This document shows, piece by piece, positions 16,346 through 26,324 of a DNA stretch of 64,000 bases. A model generated the notes under the pieces. It had not been told where the DNA came from. It searched no databases and saw nothing but the letters and a program-made list of their open reading frames with translations. Position 1 is the stretch's first letter. Every line of letters begins with the position of its first letter. The position numbers and the translations under genes are program-made. This DNA comes from Stictocephala bisonia. Its lineage: Eukaryota > Arthropoda > Insecta > Hemiptera > Membracidae. The stretch is taken from NCBI GenBank assembly GCA_035578905.1, contig JAQJVL010000153.1:585501-649500 (forward strand), in the 5' to 3' direction.

Positions 16346-17542
16346 ACCTGTATGCACTTTAAAGGAAATTTGTTTAAAATCACACTTTATTTTGTACGTC
16401 ATTCGAAGAGCATACAGTTATTCTAATAAAACAAATAATTACACTGTTCTTTAAAACTTTATGTTTTGCTTATGTAAGAGAAAAGACTGATTTGGTAAAT
16501 AAAGAAATCCTTGGCAAACAAACAACATTGTTTTGTTCGAAAATATGTAATTGAATCTAACATTATATTTATAATGAATCGTTTAAAACTCTCAATGTTT
16601 ATTCATTTTACAAAATATATAACCCTTAGCTACAGTTTAAAAAGTCAAACTAGGATTACATACTGATAAAATGAACAAATGCAAGGAAAAGCAAGAGTTT
16701 GTCATTGTGGATAATGCTACTGTGCCAGCAGAGCCACTACAGTGGGGTGGGGGAAGCCAGCGGCGGCCGGCTTGCTCCGCATTACGTGCTGTCAGCGTTC
16801 GATGTGCCTAACTCGTAGTGTTAATCAGTAACTGGCGTATTTTCCTCTATTTGATCAGGATCTCTCTTTGATAAAATGAATTTGATTATTTTATTTACCG
16901 TACCTGTATTGATAAGTGTGTCTGTCTTCAATGGGCCTTGTATTAAAATTGTATTATTAACACCAAATGATACATATATTAAATCAGTAAGTCAATCAAA
17001 ATCAAATTTATTCATAAAAAACAAGATTTTTACACATACCAGATATCAGTGGTTGCATGTAAGGGTACCTTCGTGCTTTTACATCTGGATCGAAGCAGTG
17101 GAGGCGACGAACATGAAGTTAAATAAATTTCCTTTTATATAAACACTACCATTTTATGATTGAACCACGTACACAGATTGCTAGTTGACACAAATCTCAA
17201 CAATTTGGTATAAATTTAATGTAAACTACTGCAAAAATAACCACTAAAATAAATGAAAAACTACGGAGCCTACGTGCCCATGCTCTTAATCGCACTGAGT
17301 CATCCTCTCCAGACTATTTAAACAGAGGTAGATTTAAACAGGACTATTTAAAAAGAGTAGTCCCTTTATTGGATTATTTAAATGCTCATTTGTCTCTTTA
17401 TTGAAAATATATATGCTATTGGATTTGGTATTGAATAACTATAGTTCATTGGTTCCAATATAGCTCTTGAATTGTAACCCACACGTACAACCTAATAAGC
17501 CCTTTAAATATCATAGCACTGTTAACTGGAGATGTGGTTTAG
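16346..17542. other. Intron 1, 3' part
   Basis: No gene is visible. 16720-16810 is unusually GC-rich (gtggggtgggggaagcc, cggcggccggcttgc) but has no coding or RNA signature I can name. 17311-17383 has four spaced copies of gactatttaaa-like units. The stretch ends at the acceptor tttag (17541-17542). Confidence 0.4.
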
Positions 17543-17701
17543 ATGGATCTGTGGCGGCGCATGGAGCAAGATCCTTTGTTTCACCATCCTGTGGAAACTC
17601 TCCCTCTGGAAGAACATAGACGTATCTGTGTCCTCCAAATGCTTAAAATAAAGGAATGGAACATATACAATTTGGAAGATGTTGTGCAAGATATAAGAAC
17701 G
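17543..17701 (+). CDS. ACOX3: ACOX3-like exon 3
   Basis: Fifty-three codons in phase 0 at both ends, between acceptor TTTAG and donor GTAATT (17702). The frame encodes MDLWRRMEQDPLFHHPVETL followed by EEHRRICVLQM. It corresponds to the N-terminal helical part of acyl-CoA oxidases, with the family's DPLF motif. The ATG at 17543 is internal to the protein: exon 2 already supplies the conserved N-terminus in the same phase. Confidence 0.9.
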
Positions 17702-18381
17702 GTAATTAATTTTTTCTCTACTATGTCTCCATTAGAAATACATATAAGATTTAATTTAAGTTTTAAGGAAACGTCTGACAGTTATTATCCACAATTATTA
17801 TACTTATTGTTTTAATGGAACCTGTAAATTCAATATGCAGTATAAAATTGATTATCTAAAGATACGTAATAGACCTCTTGTCCTTTTCAACACAGACGGT
17901 GACTCAATATTTTTATGTTAATGGACCTTATGAATATTACTGATGTTAAATCAGACAGCGCCAAGGCTTGAGTTAACTTTTCTATTAAGTCTCTGATTTG
18001 CAATAACATCTACTGATATTTATATCCATTGTATATTACTAGTTTATTTTGTAATATGTTTTAATGACAAGAATAAATCAACTAATCATAAATATGTTGC
18101 TAAAAGATATCATTGTTATATTGCCATTAGTTATAATAAATAACTATATTTAAAAAAAATTAAGTTATACATAAAGAATTACTTATAATAGACAAATTTA
18201 GCTACCAACTAAAAGAATAACCAAAACACCAAGAGTAAATAATTGTTATAAAAATATGTAAGGTAAATCATGACAGATTGTATAGTTCTATATGACTCCA
18301 ATAATTTAATTAATATATTCTGTACTTTATTAAATTACAAAAAAGTTCTCTACTGTTTTAATTTTAAAGGTTTTTTTTCAG

Positions 18382-18534
18382 TATCCAGCTGTAATAACAG
18401 TTCTCTTCAGCTACTCTCCATCTCTAGCAATAAAATATTCACTAACATTCAACTTGTTTCAAAACTCCATGCTGGGAATGGGTTCTGAAAGACATATTAA
18501 GTACTTTGAAGCGTGCAGTCACCCCGAACCTGAG
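18382..18534 (+). CDS. ACOX3: ACOX3-like exon 4
   Basis: Fifty-one codons, phase 0, preceded by a strong polypyrimidine tract and CAG (18379-18381) and followed by GTATGA. It encodes YPAAVITVLFSYSPSLAIKY, NLFQNSMLGMGSERHIKYF and HPEPE. In the family this segment lines the acyl-chain pocket and leads directly into the flavin-binding beta-domain of the next exon. Intron 2 (17702-18381) is the shortest in the gene at 680 bp and contains nothing else recognisable. Confidence 0.92.
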
Positions 18535-20901
18535 GTATGAATTAAACTTGTTAAGCCAAGAGAATATAATATATATTTAGACAAGTTTTTTATTTATTTA
18601 TTTTTTTAAATCAAATGTTTAACACTGTAGTGAAATATCAATTATTAGGTTTAATACGGCAGCAGTCAGGTCAGATAATGCACTATAATGGTTAGACTAA
18701 ACCTGATCAAATACTTAAATTCGCAGGATTTTAACTCATACATTATATGTTTTTTAGTGGGTAAAGCATTAATTTCTACTACGATATTAGAACAAGGAAA
18801 ACGCCTGATCTAATTGCTTTCTGTTGAGACTGAAAATAATTCATATAGAAAATCGCAATGCAGAAATGTTTCATCCGACATTTGATTTCCCTGCAAGTAA
18901 CTTTGTGTCAGGTTTAAGTAGTTATACTGGACCTTCAAAATCATTGTTAAGTAATATTAGCCTAACAATTGGGACAGTCTCCTCTTTTTTTATTTTTAAT
19001 GGTGAGATATGCATAAAAACCAATATTCAGTCTCTTCAATGCTGACCAAGTGAAGAGGTGATCTTTGTCTTGGCTGGTCAGCTGAATTTTATTTTGTTAC
19101 AGCAGCATAAGAGTTAAAATGTGGACATAGATCTCAAATGGTAGGATATCTATATAGAAGGAAATTGGTAGTTTTGTTGTTAATAAAATATGAAGTCTAG
19201 TTTCATTAACAAACTTTGTAGTTTCAACATACTTGGTACTTAGGATTTAGTTACAGTGCAATCTGATAAGAAATCATCATTACTTCTTTCTAAAGGCTGT
19301 GCCTTTTTGTTGCAAACCATTATTCCCTCCTTTTATCTGCTATGCTCCTCATCTCTCCATAATCCTGGCATCCCATTATCTCAGCTACCTCTCCAATGAT
19401 TTTTTCCGTGGCTTCTTTCTCCCTATCTTTTCCATCACTTTGCCTTCAAACAATTTCTTTCTGAAACTATTTTGATACAAAAAATAAAAAAAAAAACTGA
19501 AGTTTTTCTTTCTTTTAATGCTGTTAATAAATGTCACTTGGTGTTTACCCCTCCAAGCACTGTTTTATTACTTTTCTTCTCAGACCAGCTAGTTCTTGTC
19601 ATCCTTCTCCATAGCCACATTGCCATTGCCTCTTGACATTTTATGTCCTCCTTCACAGCCATAGAGCGGCTCACTCCAGATGAATATTTTGATAAACAAC
19701 TTCTTTTCTTCAGTGTTCAGTAATATAACAGTGTAGAACTAATTCTAATTTTCGTATTTCGGGATATTCTTCTTTTTATATCTGCAGTGGACTTGTTGTC
19801 ATTCGTAATAATTGTTCATAGGTAGCAGAACTTGACCTGTTTCATTAGACTGTTTGAAACTTAAAGATGTGTTAATGGTTTTACTTTAAATTTTCTTACA
19901 ACTATTACATTAGATTTATTTATAATAATGTTGAGATTGATGAATGAATCGAGAAATGACAGAATATAACTTGACGAAAGATTTGATTCTGGCTAAAATT
20001 GGGTACTATTTTTAGGAGATATTAATATAAGTAAATATGTACATTGTATTTTACGAAATACAAAATTACAATATATTTTCTGCATTTGCAAAAACACTCA
20101 ATTTGCTAGTACAGCTGAGAGCTTAAGTTTACAACTAGTTTAGTTGTCTTTTGAACAATTAGTAAAGAACTAGATCAATTTAAACTAATTTTTTACCAAG
20201 ATCTTTAACAATTTGTAACTTAATCTTACAACTTATGTCGTTCTATTATCAATCTCGTTTCAGACCAGAAGTGTCGGCGATAGACTCTGGAGAATGGTAT
20301 TGAGGCATTTAGGACAGAAATCGCACACTAAATATTTTTCTAGACCTGTTGAAAGCACCATACAATTTTGTTTAAAAAACTAAAATGTTACATATCTAAG
20401 GAAGGCAACCTCTTGCCTAAACAACAGAGCACAGTCAGTTTGTAAAATTAATGTTTCGTCCTGCAAAATAAAATTGACATTAGGAGTCTCTCAGGAACTA
20501 AAGTAATGCCCACCTGATTGTTGTTTATTATATTTTTAGATGTATTAAGTCTTTGTCCACAGTGTGCAAAAGATGCCACCCTTTTCAATGAAAGCGAATT
20601 AAGATAGTCTTTAGAACCTCAGACTTGTATTGCTTTGCATTGGTGCACACAACCCTCAAACTTGTATTGCTTTGCATTGGTGCACACAACATTGTAATCT
20701 CCTTAATCTTTAATCACAAATATAACCAAACTTCTTAAGCAGTTGCTTGGGAACAAGTTATAGTCCACTTATCACAATTAAAATTTCAAAATTGGAGGAA
20801 GCAACAACAATCATATTCCTGGAAATACATGTCGACTGAGGTTTGATTTGGGGTAATTTTTTCATTTATCAGTACTTTGGTAATTGTGTCTTTGGTAACA
20901 G
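18535..20901. other. Intron 3
   Basis: A 2.4-kb intron with no recognised gene. 20617-20690 holds two tandem 37-bp units (cctca-acttgtattgctttg...cacacaac) differing at one position, a recent-looking duplication. Confidence 0.6.
20617..20690. repeat. Tandem duplication, 2 x 37 bp
   Basis: Unit 1 (20617-20653) and unit 2 (20654-20690) are identical except for cctcag versus cctcaa. Each contains ttgtattgctttgcattggt. It lies within intron 3. Confidence 0.9.
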
Positions 20902-21049
20902 GTGACCGGTTGTTTCGCTCTGACGGAGATATCTCATGGAACAGACACCAAGAGCATGCGCACTGAGGCACGATATAACCCAGACACCCAAACTTTTGTT
21001 CTACATACACCAGACTTTGAGGCAGCCAAGTGCTGGGTTGGGAGTCTAG
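20902..21049 (+). CDS. ACOX3: ACOX3-like exon 5 (flavin-binding ALTE block)
   Basis: A 148-nt exon leaving phase 1, between acceptor GGTAACAG and donor GTAAGG (21050). It encodes [20 protein letters not shown], then a segment ending [29 protein letters not shown](T/S) is the signature of acyl-CoA oxidases, in the beta-domain that contacts the FAD ring and substrate. [13 protein letters not shown] is the next conserved block. The single leftover G is completed by the first two bases of the exon at 44953, nearly 24 kb away. Confidence 0.95.
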
Positions 21050-22004
21050 GTAAGGAGAAGTTAAAATATTTGTTAAGGTAGTTTCACTCGCTGTGCTCAA
21101 GTTACCTAAGCCTGTGGCTTCGCTATGTCAATACATAGCCATTAGTAGATCAACTGTACTGTAGGTCTACTAATGGCTAACAAAAAATATTTAGTATTGT
21201 TTTTGTGTATTTATTTTTTATGTATAAAAAGACAACCAAGTTACACTTTTTTTTAATATTAATATTTTAGGGTATCCTCTTCTGATGAAGGGGTAGGATA
21301 TTCTGTTGTTGAAACTATCCAGTTCTTGCCGAATGGCATGGATATTTTTAGTGGTAGTCGGATGGTTGCTGCTAAAGTGCAGTTATTGTAGATGGTTGGT
21401 GGGTTCAATATGTACACCAGTGTTTATGTACCCATTTTGCAGTTTTAGATTAAAGTCAAGGAAAGTTATTTTTTTAATTGGAGCTGTTGTTGGTAAACTT
21501 AATCGTGCTGTAATTAATTAAATTATTCAAGAAGATGTCCAGTGAAATTTGTTCTGATGTCCAGACTAGGAAAATGTCACCAGTAAAATGGAACCAACAA
21601 TGGATTTTAATAGCTTGTGCTTGGAGGAAGTCACGGTCAATTTTCCCTTGAAAAAATAATGCAAAAAAATATTAAAGGCATAACAATCGGAATGCATCCT
21701 TGTTCTGATTGATATGCCTTGTAGCCTTAATTAAAGCTACTATTTATTTTTGATATGTTGAACAACTTAAATGAGAGATTAAAATGAAACTTCTTCAATG
21801 ATAAAAATTTTTCTTTTATTTTTCGTCTTATAAATAACTTCAAAACATAAAATTTGGTTTCTTCTACAAATAATAATAAAGACGAAAATAAAAAAAATCT
21901 TCTTTTATTGACTCAATGGAACATAAATAAAGTAAAACAACTCTTCTAAAATAATAAATTAAATATCTTCAGACCAGAACCTTTTTTATTAATTTAACTT
22001 TTTT
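21050..22004. other. Intron 4, 5' end
   Basis: No coding sequence. A hammerhead-like core lies at 21281-21315 and is listed separately. From about 21800 the sequence turns strongly T/A-rich and may be the far end of the LTR-like segment noted at 22978. Confidence 0.35.
21271..21325 (+). ncRNA. Hammerhead-ribozyme-like motif (candidate)
   Basis: CTGATGA at 21281-21287 is followed after a 22-nt spacer by GAAAC (21310-21314). This is the order of the two conserved cores of hammerhead ribozymes. The intervening sequence does not form a convincing stem II by eye, so this may be a decayed copy. Such motifs are known in Penelope-like elements and some SINEs of animals. Confidence 0.25.
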
Positions 22005-22180
22005 AATAAATTTCTTTAAATTTTAAAATTGCTTTAAATTTCTTTAAATTGAAAATTGTTTGAATTGCAAAATTGTTGAAAAATTTCTTAAATTGCAAAT
22101 TCTTTAAATTGAATATTCTTTAAATTGCAAATTCTTTAGATTTCTTTAAATTCTTTAAATTGCAAATTGCCTTAAAAATT
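22005..22180. repeat. Degenerate TTTAAATTGCAAATTC tandem repeat
   Basis: Units of roughly 17-20 bp built from ctttaaattgcaaattctttaaatt recur with substitutions and small indels about eight times. It is an AT-rich minisatellite-like block. Confidence 0.75.
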
Positions 22181-22978
22181 GCCACCGGGAGATCTGGAAC
22201 CAAAAGAAATAACCAGCTTTTAGTGACTTGAAACATTTTCCTTTTTACATACAAAATTTAAAAGCAAAACCAAGAAAATCAAAGCACTCTAAAAATTGTC
22301 ACTAGAAGAGTGACTTCAAACCAGAAACAAGTTTAACCGCGCATGCTTGGTGGATCTTGCCCTATCTACTAAAACCCTACTGGAAAACCTAACTAAAGAA
22401 AACTTGTAAAAATTACTTACGTAGCTGTTCTGGAGGTTTAAATCCCAAACGTGACCACAACAAAGCTCGACCGGCATACACCCTCTCACTCACACGCGAA
22501 CAAGATAATTGCCGTACCGGTAAAAGAACACTGAACGGTTAAGTCGCCGTGTAGAACAAACGTGGTCACTCACTGAAAGAAATCTTCAAACTGACGGAAC
22601 GCTCACAACCCTTCCACCAACGGATTTACCCCCTCTTAACTCTAGAAGCTAAATCAACTAATACGAACCCTCTAAACCAGGACAACTGAACAGGTAAGGC
22701 TCACCAAACATGTTGACTTCAGAAAACATGTCGCATGAAATTGACAGGAAATTAACAAACGTGAATATACTGGTTATTTAGCTAATTTATATGGGAAAAA
22801 ACTACTTTTTTATTTGAAAGGGGAAGATTCTGAATTTTTCTCAAAACTTGGAGAATTTATATCAAAAACTTTTGGTAAATGAACCAAACTCCTAAACATC
22901 TCAGTTCTTACAAAATTTAACATTTTCTAAATACAATCTTCTAATTTAATTATAATGAAACAATTAACAATTGTTACA
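22181..22978 (-). repeat. Putative LTR segment (minus strand)
   Basis: The right edge reads ...caattgttaca at 22978. It is followed by ttattttcccccttc, which on the minus strand is a polypurine tract (gaagggggaaaataa) immediately before TGTAACAATTG, the layout of a Ty3/gypsy 3' LTR start. The body has a moderately GC-richer middle (about 22330-22690). The other LTR edge, a second LTR and a target duplication were not found, so the boundaries are uncertain. It could be the 3' LTR of the gypsy pol at 29.6-32.7 kb, with the 25-29 kb element inserted between. Confidence 0.35.
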
Positions 22979-24989
22979 TTATTTTCCCCCTTCAAAAGAA
23001 AAAAAAATTCTTTTGTTGAAACCCTATCTTCATCACATCTCTAAAAGGACTTGAGATTTTCTAACCTTAACAAGCATTGTCCAAATCTACCCTAAATATT
23101 TCTTTTTCCAGATCTTCAAAAAAATGTCTCTTTTACTACCATCTTACAAACTACTATAACATTTAATTCATTTTCAAACAGTCACTTGATAAAAGGGTCA
23201 AGAGCACGAGACCACTGTTCATTGTTTGCAGGCATTGTTGTCCATAGTCCATTGTCTTCACTCCAAACAGAAGAACGGGACAATCAAGCATGCCCCCATC
23301 CCCCACAGGTGACTCTCCAACAGCTGACTGGGCCGATCAATACTAGACCGGTTTTTCGTTGACCTTGGCCGTCCTCACACTGCACCCTCCAGGCCTCCGG
23401 AAGTGTTCCACATAAACAATATTTAACCAAAGTGACATTAGACAGTGTTGACATACAACTCTCTGTTGCGTGTTCCGTGTGATGCAGTGTAGAGTGGATC
23501 GGAGAGCTATTGAAATGAATTCTTTTATTTATTTCCCCATTACAATGAAGTGCTTCAAAATGAGTGCTCAGTGTCGTTCCGTTTGGTAAAAACCAGGTTT
23601 AGTGCTTGGAAACAAAAGAAGAAAGAAAAAAAAATTGGGTGCGTACGTCCACTCATATTAAAACAATTCACCAACAAATCAAGAATCAAAATTTATGTCC
23701 ATTTCAGATTCCATTTGCTTCTCCTTTCAGTGTTGTGTTTGGTTTTGTTGTTATTTACAAACAATTGGAACAGGCTGGAAACTGGTATTGGAAATACATT
23801 ACAATTATAAATACATAATTTTTCAACTTACATTTTGTTTTAGAAGTTCAAAATTCTTTCTTGTTCTATTTAACACACTTATAATATAACAAGAATACAA
23901 ATACAGATTATATTTCAAATACATAATATTCATGGATAATTAACTAACTTAGTATATTTTACCTAAATAAAATTTGTTTACTCTTTGTTTACTTTTATCC
24001 ACCAAGCAATTTATTCAAACATAAAAAAATTCATTAAACTATAAAAATAATAACTTTGACAGTCTTATCTAACAATTTTAATCCAACAATCTTAATCTAA
24101 AATTCTTAATCTACAATCATCAAATATTTACTTGGACATGACATTCTTTTGCTGAAAGTACATAATTAATATACTAATTTCACTTTTCTGAAAATGAATT
24201 ACACCATGAGCATTAGTAATCCGTTATTTACAAACAGACATATAACATATGAATTCGATCCAATTGATTGACATATCAACTTGTTTGGAATGGAGTGCTA
24301 CCTTTTTTTATAAATAGTAGTAGTAATATTACAAAATTAGTGAGTGTTGTGTGAATAAATGTATTGTTTTGAAACAATAGCTGGCCGTAAGTCCATAGTT
24401 TCTGATTAAATTTGTAGTAAATGAACTTAAATTGAATATAAAACTATCAACATACTCACACAGGACTAAAGCACATGTTTTTATGCCATTTTTACTATCA
24501 AAATTTTCACCTTTAAACACTAGCTACTATTAGAAGACACTTTGGAAACATTAAATTTAACTATTATCTAATATTTGACTGAAAAAAAAATCACATTTAA
24601 TGATATATAAATAACCTGACCACAAGAAGTATATACTGTATCTACTTTGATTCTAGTGGTGAATCTAGACAAGCTGCAACAGTCAGGTTGTAACAGTAAC
24701 AGCTGGTGATGTAGAGGCTGTAACAGCTGTGTATGGCCAGTCATAACATTGTCATTGATAACAATAGCCACAATAGCTCATCTTCAAGGTCAGTCTTATT
24801 ATCAATGAATGAACTGTCCTATACTCATACCAGGACTGCTTTGGTGTAAGCAGTTGTGAATGATTGATTATACTTTTTAATTAATACACATTAAATTGAT
24901 TTTTTTCCTCTCTGGTGAGTTCTAAAGACAAAAATTGAAATATTCTGAAGCTATTCATCTGAGGGTAAATATACTGTACATATAAAATA
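22979..24989. other. Intron 4, unassigned
   Basis: The stretch starts with the polypurine-tract candidate (22979-22995, minus strand). No coding frame is recognisable up to 24989. The last few hundred bases may be 5' UTR of the adjacent non-LTR element (a repeated gtaacag/ctgtaacagctg motif occurs near 24688-24732), but no boundary could be fixed. Confidence 0.35.
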
Positions 24990-26324
24990 ATGAAAAATAA
25001 AACTCAGAAATATCCCTGTGGACAATGCACAAAAAATATAACTAAAATAAGTCCCTCTGTTCTATGTAAGGGAATGTGCACACAGTGGTATCATGTAAAA
25101 TGTACTTCTCTTTCTCAAGAAGAATTTAACAGCCTGAAAAAATCCTCTAAAAAATGGATTTGTAATCAATGTCTGTCTGTTGATGTTACTTTAGGGAACG
25201 ATAGGGAAGCAATAGAAATAAGTAATGACATAACACAGGAGCTTGAGACGCAAAATGAGATTATTAAAACACTAACAGAGGACTTGAATGAGGCAAATGA
25301 AGTAATTAAACATCTTAAGAGCCATACATTTCAGCTTGAAACTATGCTCTTAAAAAAAGAAGAAGCAATAATAATGTTAGAAAGAAAAGTTAATTTATTA
25401 AATAATAAAGCTAAGGATGCTAATAGGATTGGTGGTTTAAGATCTCACATAGGAGAATATAGCCTACCAATAATACACTCTACCCCAGTCGGCTCTGTAA
25501 CAAGAAACACTGAGAAAAATAATAATACGTCCTTTGCTATGGTTGTTAAGGGAAAGAAAACTTGTAATCCCGCAAAAATAAATAAGCCTAGTAATATAGA
25601 GTCCACTGTTCTGTCCAACCGTTTTCAAGCCCTGAGTAGTGAAGAGGAAGAAAACTCTAATGGTCCTGTCACTGTAAATAGTGTACATGATTCAATGAAA
25701 GCTAGGCAGAAGGTGAATAAAATACTAATCTGTGCCGATAGCCATGGCAGAGATTTAGCATGGCATATAAATAAATCCCAAAAAGAATACGAAGCAGTAG
25801 GTTATGTGCGGCCAGGTGGTCGAACAAAACAAGTGTTAGAAAGAAGAAATATCGAAGAAGCTAAACTTACTAAGGATGATGTTTTAGTTGTATGCTGTGG
25901 GACAAATGACGTGGCGAGAAACGAAGCTGATGAAGTAATGGAAGGTGTAACGAATATCTTAGACTCAGCTAAGGAAACTAAAGTTGTTATTGTGAATCTG
26001 CCAAACAGGTATGATTTACCAGACTGGTCATGTGTGAACAAGGAAGTAAGGAAAACCAATCAACGACTTCAAGAGCTCAGCAGAAAATATGAAAATGTAA
26101 TTTTGGTGGAGGCGAGCAAAGCTGAAAGACACTGTCATACACGCCAAGGTCTCCATCTCAACCACAGGGGGAAAAAAGCGTTATCAGAAATGATAACTGA
26201 AGCTGTAGCAGTGAAGCAGCAGCCAGGACGTTCCCGCTGTGAAAATGATGAGCAACCTAACCCACCAGGCACTGAGTCGCTGTCGGGAAACGCCTCTCCT
26301 CTCATACAGAACAACCACCCGTAG
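24990..26324 (+). CDS. CR1-type ORF1: PHD finger + coiled coil + SGNH esterase
   Basis: A 444-residue ORF1 protein. Residues 10-61 have C4HC3 spacing (C10, C13, C26, C30, H35, C38, C58, C61) with WYHVKC and WICNQC, which is a PHD-type zinc finger. Residues about 80-140 are charged and heptad-like, probably a coiled coil. Residues about 243-415 form an SGNH hydrolase: S251 in ADSHGRD, a Gly in RPGG, GTND at 304-307 and H389 in GLHLNHRG, so all four SGNH blocks are intact. PHD plus esterase ORF1s are established for CR1-group elements. They probably bind RNA and chromatin or modify acyl groups, but the role in retrotransposition is unsettled. The last 49 nt overlap the open -1 frame that leads into ORF2. 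Confidence 0.92.
   Translation: MKNKTQKYPCGQCTKNITKISPSVLCKGMCTQWYHVKCTSLSQEEFNSLKKSSKKWICNQCLSVDVTLGNDREAIEISNDITQELETQNEIIKTLTEDLNEANEVIKHLKSHTFQLETMLLKKEEAIIMLERKVNLLNNKAKDANRIGGLRSHIGEYSLPIIHSTPVGSVTRNTEKNNNTSFAMVVKGKKTCNPAKINKPSNIESTVLSNRFQALSSEEEENSNGPVTVNSVHDSMKARQKVNKILICADSHGRDLAWHINKSQKEYEAVGYVRPGGRTKQVLERRNIEEAKLTKDDVLVVCCGTNDVARNEADEVMEGVTNILDSAKETKVVIVNLPNRYDLPDWSCVNKEVRKTNQRLQELSRKYENVILVEASKAERHCHTRQGLHLNHRGKKALSEMITEAVAVKQQPGRSRCENDEQPNPPGTESLSGNASPLIQNNHP

Noticed and set aside
17543..17551. ATG at 17543 as an alternative start of the oxidase
   Set aside because: It follows directly after a good acceptor, and exon 2 already encodes the conserved ACOX3 N-terminus in the same phase. 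The ATG is internal.
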